Shown here: in pieces, positions 9,412-17,102 of the stretch | How positions within the stretch are numbered: the first letter of the stretch is position 1 | Layout of the letters: each line of letters begins with the position of its first letter | From: Pelagibacterium halotolerans B2 | GTDB taxonomy: Bacteria; Pseudomonadota; Alphaproteobacteria; Rhizobiales; Devosiaceae | Assembly (NCBI RefSeq): GCF_000230555.1 | Contig: NC_016078.1 | Span: forward strand, 1,054,001 to 1,118,000 | DNA length: 64,000 nt | Reading direction: 5' to 3' | Made by a program: the position numbers and the translations under genes | Notes under the pieces: model-generated | The model's database searches: none | Seen by the model: only the letters and a program-made list of their open reading frames with translations | What the model was told of the DNA's origin: nothing

Positions 9412-10241
9412 GGCTCCGTTCGCTGCTCTTTGTCCCCGGCGATCGACCCGACCGCATGGAAAAGGCGCTGAAAAGCGGCGCAGATGCGGTGATCGTCGAT
9501 CTCGAGGATTCGGTGCTGCCGGAACGAAAGCCCTGGGCCAGAAAGGATGTGGCACAGTTCCTTTCGAGCGCCAGCCGCGAGGTCACAGTGATGGTCCGCG
9601 TCAATCCGCTCGGCTCCTCCGATCTCGCCGCCGATCTCGAAGCGATTCTGCCGGCCAAGCCCGAGGCGCTGGTGCTGCCCAAATCGGAATCGGGTACATC
9701 GGTCGCCGAACTGGCCGCCATGCTGGGGCTCGCGCACATCCCCATCCTGCCTATCGCCACCGAAACGCCGAAGGCGGTGTTCGGGCTGGGCACCTATGGC
9801 GCCGTCGCCAGCCGGTTGTGCGGGCTGACCTGGGGCGCCGAGGATCTGCCCGCCGCCATCGGCGCCACAACGGCCCGCCGCCCCGGTGGAAGCTATACGC
9901 CGCCCTATGAACTGGTGCGCAGTCTCACCCTGTTCGGCGCCCACGCGGCGGGCGTCCCGGCCATTGAGACGGTCTATACCGACTTCATCGATACCCAAGG
10001 GCTCCGGGCCTATGCGGCGCGTGCCCGCCGCGACGGCTTTTCCGGCATGATGGCCATCCATCCCACCCAGATCGCCGTCATCAACGCCGCCTTCGCCCCC
10101 ACTGAAGCCGAAATCGCCCATGCAAGGGCCGTCATTGCCGCCTTCGCCGAAAACCCCGGTGCCGGGGCCATCAAGCTCAATGACAAAATGATCGACCGCC
10201 CGCATCTCCTCGCGGCACAGCGGTTGCTGGCTCGGCTTTAG
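9408..10241 (+). CDS. CitE/HpcH-type acyl-CoA lyase, proposed HMG-CoA/citramalyl-CoA lyase
   Basis: The 277-residue TIM-barrel protein belongs to the HpcH/CitE family: [18 protein letters not shown] at the N terminus, the metal-site DLEDSV segment, [19 protein letters not shown] and [14 protein letters not shown]. Such Mg-dependent lyases cleave 3-hydroxyacyl-CoA thioesters such as malyl-CoA or citramalyl-CoA. It overlaps the MaoC gene and ends the operon where HMG-CoA lyase (LiuE) would be expected. The M. tuberculosis protein in the same context, Rv2498c, is known as an (R)-HMG-CoA and (S)-citramalyl-CoA lyase, which gives the best functional guess here. Confidence 0.82.
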   Translation: MRLRSLLFVPGDRPDRMEKALKSGADAVIVDLEDSVLPERKPWARKDVAQFLSSASREVTVMVRVNPLGSSDLAADLEAILPAKPEALVLPKSESGTSVAELAAMLGLAHIPILPIATETPKAVFGLGTYGAVASRLCGLTWGAEDLPAAIGATTARRPGGSYTPPYELVRSLTLFGAHAAGVPAIETVYTDFIDTQGLRAYAARARRDGFSGMMAIHPTQIAVINAAFAPTEAEIAHARAVIAAFAENPGAGAIKLNDKMIDRPHLLAAQRLLARL

Positions 10242-10318
10242 AGCTAAAGCCATGCCGGTCTCGACAAGACCCGCTATCGCTCGGTAGGGATAATCACATA
10301 AGGTTCAGGAGCCTGCTC

Positions 10319-11986
10319 ATGGCAAACCGCACCGGCGGACAGATACTCGTCGATCAGCTCAAGCTTCACGGCGCCGACCATGTGTTCTGCGTGCCGGGCG
10401 AGAGCTATCTCGCCGTGCTCGATGCGTTATACGACACCCCGCAGATCAAGACGGTTACCTGCCGGCACGAGGGCAATGCGGCCATGATGGCCGAAGCGCA
10501 TGGCAAGCTCGCCAACCGTCCCGGCGTCTGCATGGTGACGAGAGGGCCGGGAGCGACCAACGCCAGCGCCGGGTTGCACGTGGCCATGCAGGACGCCACC
10601 CCGATGATTCTGTTCATCGGACAGGTGGCGCGCGATCAGGTCGAACGCGAAGCGTTCCAGGAGATCGATTATCGCCGCATGTTCGGGCAGGTGACCAAAT
10701 GGACGGCGCAGATCGACGATACCGCCCGGCTGCCCGAACTGATCGCCCGGGCCTTCCGCGTGGCGACGAGTGGCCGGCCAGGCCCGGTGGCCATCGCGCT
10801 GCCCGAGGACATGCTGACCGAATTGGCCGATGTGCCCGATGCGCTGGCCTATGCGCCGCTGCAAAGCTGGCCGGGCGCCGATCAACTCGACGCCATGCGC
10901 ACGATGCTTGCCAGGGCTCAACGCCCCATGATGCTGCTCGGCGGCGCTCCGTGGGATCAAGAAGCGGTGGCCGCGATTCAGAATTTCGCAGAGGCCAACC
11001 GGTTGCCGGTTGCCACGAGCTTCCGTCGCGCCGACAGGTTCGACAACGCTCATCCGCTCTATGCGGGCGATCTGGGCATCGGGCCGAATCCAAAGCTGCT
11101 CGAAACGATCGAGGGGTCGGACCTGCTGATCGTTATCGGCGCCCGGCTGACCGAGATGACGACGGGCGGCTATACGCTTTTCGACATTCCCGTGCCCAAA
11201 CAGACGCTTATCCATGTCCACCCCGATCCCGAGGAACTGGGCCGGGTCTATCATCCCACGCTGGCGATCGCCGCCACGCCGCGCGAATTTGCCAAATCGC
11301 TTGCGGCGCTGGAGCCTGTTGCCAACCCGGCCTGGGCAGGAACTGGCGAGGCGGCCCACGCCGCCTATGCCGAATGGCAGGTCTGTCCGCCCAATCCCGG
11401 CGACATCCAGCTTGGCGTGGTGATGGAATGGCTCGAGGCCAATATGCCGCCCGAGACGATCTACACCAACGGCGCGGGCAATTTTTCCGTCTGGCTGCAC
11501 CGTTTCCATCGCTATCGCCGCTTTGCGACGGAGTTGGCGCCCACCTCGGGGTCCATGGGCTATGGTTTCCCGGCAGCGATTGCGGCCGCCATCGTTCGGC
11601 CCGAAACCCCGGTGGTCTGCTTTGCCGGCGACGGCGATTTCCTCATGAGCGCACAGGACCTTGCGACCGCCATGGCGACGGGCGCCAAGCCGGTGATCAT
11701 CGTTTTCAACAATGGCATTCTGGGCACCATTCGCATGCACCAGGAAAACCATTACCCGGGTCGCGTTTCGGCCACCGATCTGGTCAATCCCGATTTCGCG
11801 GCCTACGCAAAAGCCTTCGGCGCCCATGGCGAAACCGTCAGCACCACGGCCCAATTTGCCCCCGCGATGGAGCGCGCGCTGGCATCGGGCAAGGCGGCGG
11901 TGATCGAGCTCAAGCTCGATCCCGAGGCGATCACCCCCCGTACCACCCTCACCAGGCTGCGGCAGGCCGCCCAGGACAAGGCCTGA
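10319..11986 (+). CDS. ThDP-dependent acetolactate synthase-like enzyme
   Basis: This 555-residue protein has the three-domain layout of the acetolactate synthase/benzoylformate decarboxylase group. Catalytic Glu51 lies in CRHEGNAAMMAEAHG. The central domain (about 190-330) resembles the FAD/nucleotide-binding fold of acetolactate synthase, and the ThDP-Mg motif GDGDFLMSAQDL is followed by VIIVFNNG near residue 465. There is no small regulatory subunit gene next to it. A GGTTCAGGAG site precedes the ATG. It lies 77 bases after the leucine operon on the same strand and could be co-transcribed. The exact reaction cannot be assigned. Confidence 0.85.
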   Translation: MANRTGGQILVDQLKLHGADHVFCVPGESYLAVLDALYDTPQIKTVTCRHEGNAAMMAEAHGKLANRPGVCMVTRGPGATNASAGLHVAMQDATPMILFIGQVARDQVEREAFQEIDYRRMFGQVTKWTAQIDDTARLPELIARAFRVATSGRPGPVAIALPEDMLTELADVPDALAYAPLQSWPGADQLDAMRTMLARAQRPMMLLGGAPWDQEAVAAIQNFAEANRLPVATSFRRADRFDNAHPLYAGDLGIGPNPKLLETIEGSDLLIVIGARLTEMTTGGYTLFDIPVPKQTLIHVHPDPEELGRVYHPTLAIAATPREFAKSLAALEPVANPAWAGTGEAAHAAYAEWQVCPPNPGDIQLGVVMEWLEANMPPETIYTNGAGNFSVWLHRFHRYRRFATELAPTSGSMGYGFPAAIAAAIVRPETPVVCFAGDGDFLMSAQDLATAMATGAKPVIIVFNNGILGTIRMHQENHYPGRVSATDLVNPDFAAYAKAFGAHGETVSTTAQFAPAMERALASGKAAVIELKLDPEAITPRTTLTRLRQAAQDKA

Positions 11987-12006
11987 GCGCCGTTTCGGCA
12001 CGTCAT

Positions 12007-12265
12007 GCGCGCCGTGAGACAGATTGACGAGGCAAGGCCGAGGATCCCGGCGAACGTTTTCGCCGTGCCGTCGCAGGCGCAACGGAGGGCATAGGCGCGG
12101 TTTTAGCGCCGTCACGCCCGCAGTGGCGCGCGCCGTGAGACAGATTGACGAGGCAAGGCCGAGGATCCCGGCGAACGTTTTCGCCGCGCCGTCGCAGGCG
12201 CAACGGAGGGCATAGGCGCGGTTTTAGCGCCGTCACGCCCGCAGTGGTGCGCGCCGTGAGACAGA
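12007..12265. repeat. 121-bp tandem repeat, two copies plus a 16-base partial
   Basis: The motif GCGCGCCGTGAGACAG starts at 12007, 12128 and 12249, an exact 121-base period; the two full copies differ at very few positions. Each unit can form two hairpins: GGCGAA-cgtt-TTCGCC and GGCGC-ggtttta-GCGCC. The third, partial copy ends 5 bases from the CCA end of the tRNA-Ala gene. No gene can be supported in it; open frames on either strand just translate the repeat. Confidence 0.9.
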
Positions 12266-12269
12266 AGAA

Positions 12270-12345
<76 letters not shown>

Positions 12346-12400
12346 ATTCGGAGATGGGTCTTAGCGCAATATTGCGCACGCTGGAAGAGGGGAAAGCGCT

Positions 12401-13042
12401 CTATTGTATCGGCAGCGCCAGGGCGATCCGGCCGGGCAGGGTTTCCACCGGCTCAAAGCCCAGATTGGAGCAGTTGGAGGCAAAGACCTCGGCCCAGGCG
12501 GCGCCGCGCTGTTCGATATAGGTGATGCGGCTGGTGCCGCCCTCGATCTCGGCCTGTTCGGCGGCGGCGGCGGCACGCTCGGCAGCGCGCATGAAATCGT
12601 CATCGGCAAAATAATTGCAGCCCGGAACGTCGATCGATCGCCAGGCGAAAAGCGCGATATCGATGACGTCGCGCGCGATCTGGCGCCCGAAATCCATATA
12701 GGGGACAAGGTCGGGATCGCCACATTCCCGCGCCGCGGCCCCGGCCCGCATCCGGGCGATCCGGTCGGGCGCGTCCGCTATGACATCGGCCGCCGCCGCT
12801 GCGATTTCACCGAGCCGGATCTGGGCGGCGACCTGTTCGAGCGGCGTCAGATACGAAACGGAGGTGTCATAGAGCGCGCAGCGCGTCGTGACATCGGTAC
12901 TCACCACAAGCGCGTCGGCATCGACCATCATCTGTTCGAGTTCCGGCTGGCTTTCCTGCGCGAGCGCGGTCGCCGGCGCCAGCAGGGCGGTCCCCAGCAG
13001 CACCGCGAATGCGCCTGACAACAGTGACGATCGGTCGGACAA
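12401..13042 (-). CDS. Exported protein of unknown function
   Basis: The 213-residue product starts with a signal peptide (hydrophobic segment 8-27, cleavage after ATALA before QES) and should be periplasmic. The mature part is alanine-rich and mostly helical, with four cysteines (near 55, 107, 143 and 190) that could form two disulfides. I do not recognise a family. The start codon is TTG at 13042, chosen because a GCAGGA site lies 8 bases upstream and the signal peptide begins there. It is the gene upstream of tRNA-Ala on the same strand. Confidence 0.75.
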   Translation of the reverse strand: MSDRSSLLSGAFAVLLGTALLAPATALAQESQPELEQMMVDADALVVSTDVTTRCALYDTSVSYLTPLEQVAAQIRLGEIAAAAADVIADAPDRIARMRAGAAARECGDPDLVPYMDFGRQIARDVIDIALFAWRSIDVPGCNYFADDDFMRAAERAAAAAEQAEIEGGTSRITYIEQRGAAWAEVFASNCSNLGFEPVETLPGRIALALPIQ

Positions 13043-13174
13043 GACAAATCCTGCAAAATACGAAATGGCGCCAGCAGGCCAAGCACATCACCAATGTGGC
13101 TGTTTTGCGAAGCGCCGGGCCGCCGCAGTCTTTCGCAGGCGATACATAAAGGACTCGTAAACGATGATTGCCTG

Positions 13175-13343
13175 AGGGTCAGGACCGCCTCATTTGCGTC
13201 CCACCCCGAAAGGGGCGCGCCGGATTTGCCCATCCGGTGCGTCAAGCCGTTTGCCCGTGTCCGGACAGGGGCTGCCCGCCTTTCCTGCCGGGCTGAACAA
13301 ATCCGGCAGCGTCGTGAACGCGAAATGAGGCGGTCCTGACCCT
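13175..13343. repeat. 169-bp long imperfect palindrome upstream of the porin
   Basis: The outer arms AGGGTCAGGACCGCCTCATT (13175 on) and AATGAGGCGGTCCTGACCCT (to 13343) are perfect inverted copies. A second pair of arms lies inside (CGCCGGATTTG near 13218 and CAAATCCGG at 13298). It lies in the 566-bp gene-free gap before the porin. It has no transposase and no convincing open frame. It could be a small non-autonomous element or a structured RNA. Confidence 0.75.
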
Positions 13344-13608
13344 AAGTGTTAACGAGTGGTTTCCGGATGTGTGGACATTTTGCAACATTGGCCCCGCAAC
13401 CCTCTCCAATGGCTGTTGAACAGGGCGAACGGCTGTTGCGAAGCCCCCCGGCATCGCTAGAGTGGGGCTTGCGAATCCATGCATGGGATCGTTTGTCGGT
13501 CGCAACGCGACGGCAACACACGACACCAACAATAATGTGGTCGCGTTTCGACAAACTGCCGGATAGCCCGGCACAAACAAACTGAATGACTGACTTTGGA
13601 GGTCAATT

Positions 13609-14775
13609 ATGAAACTTAAGAGCCTTCTTCTGGGTTCTGCTGCGGTTCTGGCCCTGTCGACGGGTGCCCAGGCTGCTGATCCCGTGACGAGCTTTGTCTC
13701 GCTCGGCGTTTGCGATGCCTATGGCATCTCGGGCCTGACCATCGAATCCGACGACACCTGCCTGTCGATCTCGGGTGAAGTGTCGTACGAATACTACCAC
13801 GAAGACCTCGGCGCTTACGAAATCTCGTCCAACGTCGATTGGGAACTGGCCTTCGAAGCCACCACCCAGACCGATGCCGGCGCCGCCATTGCCTTCCTGT
13901 CGTTCGTTGATGATGACACCGAAACCGTTACCGGCTTCGTGCACACCTATTCGGAAGATCCCGTTGTCGATCAGGCCTACGTTCAGTTCGGTGACACCAC
14001 CGTTCTTTCGGCTGGTCTGAAGGACAAGATTCTCGACACCGAAGTTCTCGACCACACCTATGGCGGTGGCGACGAGCACGGCCTGTTCGATTGGGATTTC
14101 GATGAAAACGATCTGGCCAGCACCGTTGCCCAGGGCGGCCACGTCATCACCATCGAATCGCTGGTTGCTGATGGCTTCACCGTCATCGCCGGTCTCGAAG
14201 ACCTCGACGGCGACGGCACCGCGCTTCTCGGTGTTGAATATGCCAGCGGCGGCATCACTGCCGAAGCTGCTGTCCTGATGGGTGACCTTTATGGTGCCAC
14301 CGATCCGGTCAACTTCTACGCTGCTGTTACCGCTGAATTCGACTCGTTCGAAGTCCGCGGCGGCGTGATCTTCGACGACACCGGCTACTACATCGCTTCG
14401 CTGGGCGCTTCGGCGACCCTCGACATGTTCACGCTCGACGCCGATGCCTTCTTTGAAGACAATGGCGATTGGGGTGTTGCCGGTGAAGGTGCGTTCGACG
14501 CCACCGATACCGTTGCCATCTATCTCGGCGCTGGCTACCAGGAAGTCGCTGCCATCGACATCTTCACCGTTTACGCTGGTGTTGACGCCGACGTCACCGA
14601 AACCATCGCTGCCAACGCTGAACTCGGCTACGTCGACAATGGCGGCGCTGACTACATCTACGGCGCTGCCGGCATCACCTACGCACCGGGCGGCGGTTTC
14701 GAAACCAGCCTGAGCGCGTTCGCCGACACCGACGACCACTACAAGCTGACCTTCGAAGCTTCCAAAGAGTTCTAA
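13609..14775 (+). CDS. Outer-membrane porin, highly acidic
   Basis: The 388-residue precursor has a signal peptide ending AQA at residue 23 and repeated amphipathic beta strands, and ends in Phe (SKEF), the usual signal for outer-membrane barrel assembly. It is about the length of Omp2/RopA-type porins of the order. The mature chain has about 70 Asp/Glu but only four Lys and one Arg, which is exceptional. GGAGG precedes the ATG by 7 bases and codon choice is narrow (GCT, GTT, GAA, TTC), as expected for a very highly expressed gene. A strong terminator follows. It likely favours cations. Confidence 0.85.
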   Translation: MKLKSLLLGSAAVLALSTGAQAADPVTSFVSLGVCDAYGISGLTIESDDTCLSISGEVSYEYYHEDLGAYEISSNVDWELAFEATTQTDAGAAIAFLSFVDDDTETVTGFVHTYSEDPVVDQAYVQFGDTTVLSAGLKDKILDTEVLDHTYGGGDEHGLFDWDFDENDLASTVAQGGHVITIESLVADGFTVIAGLEDLDGDGTALLGVEYASGGITAEAAVLMGDLYGATDPVNFYAAVTAEFDSFEVRGGVIFDDTGYYIASLGASATLDMFTLDADAFFEDNGDWGVAGEGAFDATDTVAIYLGAGYQEVAAIDIFTVYAGVDADVTETIAANAELGYVDNGGADYIYGAAGITYAPGGGFETSLSAFADTDDHYKLTFEASKEF

Positions 14776-14803
14776 GAACTCTTCGCCTCGAGGCGATTTT
14801 GGG

Positions 14804-14836
14804 AAAGGCCCGGCTTTTGCCGGGCCTTTCTTTTTT
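14804..14836 (+). terminator. Rho-independent terminator of the porin gene
   Basis: An 11-bp stem (AAAGGCCCGGC/GCCGGGCCTTT) with a TTTT loop is followed by CTTTTTT. It starts 29 bases after the porin stop. Confidence 0.92.
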
Positions 14837-15061
14837 GTTTAAACAGTTTTGTTGATGGCACGCAGGGGGCGGGGGCTTCGCCGATCCCGGAAATGCTTTA
14901 GACTGGGAGCGATAGCGCCGAGTCGACCGGAGCATTTCCGCTTTTCGCTTGTGGGGCCCTTCGGGTCTTCGAATCGGGAAAATCTCCAAGACCTGGTCTC
15001 GACTTTCGCCGAACCCGCTCCAGTTCGGCTTCACAAGCGATCCCAAACCAATTGGCTCTGA
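14837..15061. other. Gene-free spacer with a degenerate family C repeat
   Basis: No gene is supported. From about 14931 the sequence GAGCATTTCCGCTTTTCGCT and the following AATCGGGAAAATC resemble the family C element at 16997-17102, but the inverted right half is diverged. The OmpA-like gene starts immediately afterwards. Confidence 0.4.
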
Positions 15062-16282
15062 ATGATTTTTTCCCGTTTTCTCCCGATTGTTCTCCCCGCT
15101 GCCCTGGCATTGATCCCCGCACAAATGGCATTCGCCCAATATCAGGCAATCGACCTGACCGAGGAGAGCGAGGCTGCGCCCTTTGCGTGGGCTGTGCAGA
15201 TCGAGGCGGGCGCGCTCACGCTGAGTGGCAACGTGCCTTACGCATCCGTGGCGACCATTCTCGCCGAGCGGGCGGGGGGCGAAGACGATGCAGAAGCAAT
15301 GACGCTGGCCGGCGGCGCGCCCCTCGGATTCCTGCGCGACGCCATGAAGGCCATCGACGCCGGCCAGATGCTCGCGGATGGCTCGATCGCCTTTACAGAT
15401 GGGCAATGGACGGTCTCGGGTCGTCTTGCCGAGGAAGAAAGTCTTGCCGGATTGTCCGGGATTCTGGGCGACAGAACCGGGACCGGCGCGGACTGGATCG
15501 TTGAGGTCGAAACCGCTCAAATCGCCGCGTCCGCCGGCGATGACGGCGTTCAATCCGATGATCCCTTGCCGCGGGACCTTGTGGATTCGGTTGAAGAGGC
15601 GCTTGAGGAAAACGACGCTCCGAACGGAGAAACAACGGAAAATCCGGAACCGGGTGAGCCCGAATCCGCGGTTGCCCCATCGCCGGAAGGGGGGGGCGGA
15701 CCGCTCGTCGATCCGGGGCCGAACGCAGCGGTCGAGGAACAGGCTGCGGCGGCGGAAGTTTCGGAAGGCGCGGACCAATCTATGCCCGAGGCCACATCAC
15801 CTGCGCCGCAGGCCGAGACACTGGCCGACAGCGATGCGCCTATGGCGGATGCGGACGTTGCGGCGCCAGCCATCGGAGAGGGCGCCGATGCCGTCGCACG
15901 GGAAGAGGCGGCGCAGTGCCGAGACGCGGTCGCGGCGCTGACCCAGGATGATGCTATCCTGTTCGCCTCGGGCAGCACGAATCCGACAGCGGCCTCGGAG
16001 GGCCTGATCTCCGACATCGCCGACATACTGGCCATTTGCCCTTCGCAGCCTGTTTATGTAGAAGGACATACCGATGCCGATGGGCGCGCCGAGACCAATC
16101 TTGTGCTCTCGCTGGGCCGCGCCGAGGCCGTGGTTGACCGGCTGGTGGAGCAGGGGATCGATCCTCAGCGACTTTTTGCCGTCGGGTACGGGGCAAGCCT
16201 TCCGGTCGCGTCCAACCAGACGGCGGCGGGCAAGGCGGAAAACCGGCGCATCGTCTTCAGCTTCGAAGACATCGCGCAATAG
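15062..16282 (+). CDS. OmpA-family peptidoglycan-associated outer-membrane/periplasmic protein
   Basis: The 406-residue protein has a signal peptide (cleavage near AFA-QYQ, residue 25). A region at about 40-150 (ALTLSGNVPYASVATIL, WTVSGRLAEEE) resembles the paired beta-alpha modules often placed before OmpA domains. A long acidic Pro/Glu/Ala-rich linker spans about 165-285, and a C-terminal OmpA domain starts near residue 290 (DDAILFASGSTNPT, YVEGHTDADGRAETNLVLS, GYGASLPVASNQTAAGKAENRRI). The Asp and Arg that bind diaminopimelate are in GHTDADG and NRRIVF. It probably tethers the envelope to peptidoglycan. There is no clear ribosome site before the ATG at 15062. Confidence 0.88.
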   Translation: MIFSRFLPIVLPAALALIPAQMAFAQYQAIDLTEESEAAPFAWAVQIEAGALTLSGNVPYASVATILAERAGGEDDAEAMTLAGGAPLGFLRDAMKAIDAGQMLADGSIAFTDGQWTVSGRLAEEESLAGLSGILGDRTGTGADWIVEVETAQIAASAGDDGVQSDDPLPRDLVDSVEEALEENDAPNGETTENPEPGEPESAVAPSPEGGGGPLVDPGPNAAVEEQAAAAEVSEGADQSMPEATSPAPQAETLADSDAPMADADVAAPAIGEGADAVAREEAAQCRDAVAALTQDDAILFASGSTNPTAASEGLISDIADILAICPSQPVYVEGHTDADGRAETNLVLSLGRAEAVVDRLVEQGIDPQRLFAVGYGASLPVASNQTAAGKAENRRIVFSFEDIAQ

Positions 16283-16345
16283 GAAAATTTGCAGGCCCGG
16301 CCGTTTGAGGCGGGGCCGCGCGCAAAACGGGGAGCGGGGGCTAGC

Positions 16346-16453
16346 GTGGGTGACATTGCATATCTGATTGCCATCAACTGGCCGTTTCTCGTGCTGGCCG
16401 TACTGATCGGCGTGGCAACCGGCTGGTACGGTGCGCCGGGCGAGGGGCAGTAA
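16346..16453 (+). CDS. 35-residue single-span membrane micro-protein
   Basis: A GTG-started frame encodes a 35-residue peptide with one transmembrane helix (AYLIAINWPFLVLAVLIG) and a short polar tail ending GAPGEGQ. A GGAGCGGGGG purine run lies about 7 bases upstream. It ends 3 bases before the next gene, so the two are probably translated together. Small proteins of this type beside a TM-plus-helix-hairpin-helix protein are known in Hyphomicrobiales; the function is unknown. Confidence 0.6.
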   Translation: MGDIAYLIAINWPFLVLAVLIGVATGWYGAPGEGQ

Positions 16454-16456
16454 ATC

Positions 16457-16867
16457 ATGAACCCGACGCCGCACATCATTCCCAGCGCGCTGCTGCTGCT
16501 CGCTGCTTTCTTTATCGGCTGTCTTGTTGGATATTTGCTCAAGCGTGTGTTCGGCCCCAAGCCGGCCGGCGCGCCGCAAGCGCCCACCGCCGCTACGCCG
16601 ATGACGCGCGACCTCGGCGATCCCGCCCTGGGGCTGCTCGACGCGCCGACTGGCGGTCAGCCCGATGACCTGAAGAAAATCAAGGGCATAGGCCCAAAGC
16701 TTGAATCGGTTCTGCACGACAACGGCGTCTATCATTTTTCCCAGATCGCCGCCTGGAACGCCAAATCCATCGCCATGATGAACGCCCGCCTGTCCTTCAA
16801 GGGCCGTATCGAGCGCGAAAAATGGGTGTCGCAGGCCAAGGCACTGGTCAAGGCGAACAGGGCCTGA
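16457..16867 (+). CDS. Membrane-anchored helix-hairpin-helix protein (NuoE C-terminal-extension-like)
   Basis: The 136-residue protein has one N-terminal transmembrane helix (about 9-29), a Pro/Ala linker, and a C-terminal domain from residue 72 with DDLKKIKGIGPKLESVLHDNG. That helix-hairpin-helix-like fold is also found fused to the C terminus of alphaproteobacterial NuoE and in several small membrane proteins. IKGIGPKLE is the hairpin. Its role is not established. It follows the micro-protein by 3 bases. Confidence 0.75.
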   Translation: MNPTPHIIPSALLLLAAFFIGCLVGYLLKRVFGPKPAGAPQAPTAATPMTRDLGDPALGLLDAPTGGQPDDLKKIKGIGPKLESVLHDNGVYHFSQIAAWNAKSIAMMNARLSFKGRIEREKWVSQAKALVKANRA

Positions 16868-16875
16868 ATATGCCG

Positions 16876-16990
16876 GCCACCCTCTCCCCGAAGGGGCGAG
16901 GATTCATCTTGCCGAAGCGCCGACGATCGGGTTCGGCCCCAAGAAAGCCGCGATCGGACTCTCTCGTCCCTCCGGGTGGGGTGAGGGCCT
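16876..16990. repeat. Family B repeat
   Basis: CCACCCTCTCCCCGAAGGGG and TCCCTCCGGGTGGGGTGAGG give the same paired-hairpin plan as the copies at 3946, 5313 and 30921. It begins within 10 bases of the preceding stop. Confidence 0.75.
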
Positions 16991-16996
16991 CGAATC

Positions 16997-17102
16997 CTAG
17001 AGCATTTCCGCTTCTCTTCGAATCGCGAAAATCCTCTAAATTGTTGTTTTATCGCGCGTCCGAACCGCAAAACCGTTTCCACTTTTGCTGGACGCGCTCT
17101 AG
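16997..17102. repeat. Family C palindromic repeat (CTAG-bounded)
   Basis: The element begins CTAGAGCATTTCCGC and ends TTTTGCTGGACGCGCTCTAG, with TCGCGCGTCCGAACCGCAAA and the AAAACCGTTTCCACTTTTG hairpin inside. It belongs to a repeat type widespread in Hyphomicrobiales. Its right-hand CTAG supplies the stop codon of the minus-strand hydrolase gene (17099-17101). Confidence 0.8.

Noticed and set aside
10319..11986. Biosynthetic acetolactate synthase (ilvB)
   Set aside because: No small subunit or ilvC is adjacent, and the sequence fits the wider acetolactate synthase-like group, so I kept a general call.
12007..12265. Possible CRISPR-like array
   Set aside because: The units are direct 121-bp tandem copies without unique spacers, there are only two, and no cas genes are nearby.
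13175..13343. Insertion sequence
   Set aside because: Inverted ends are present but there is no transposase frame and I could not see a flanking target duplication.
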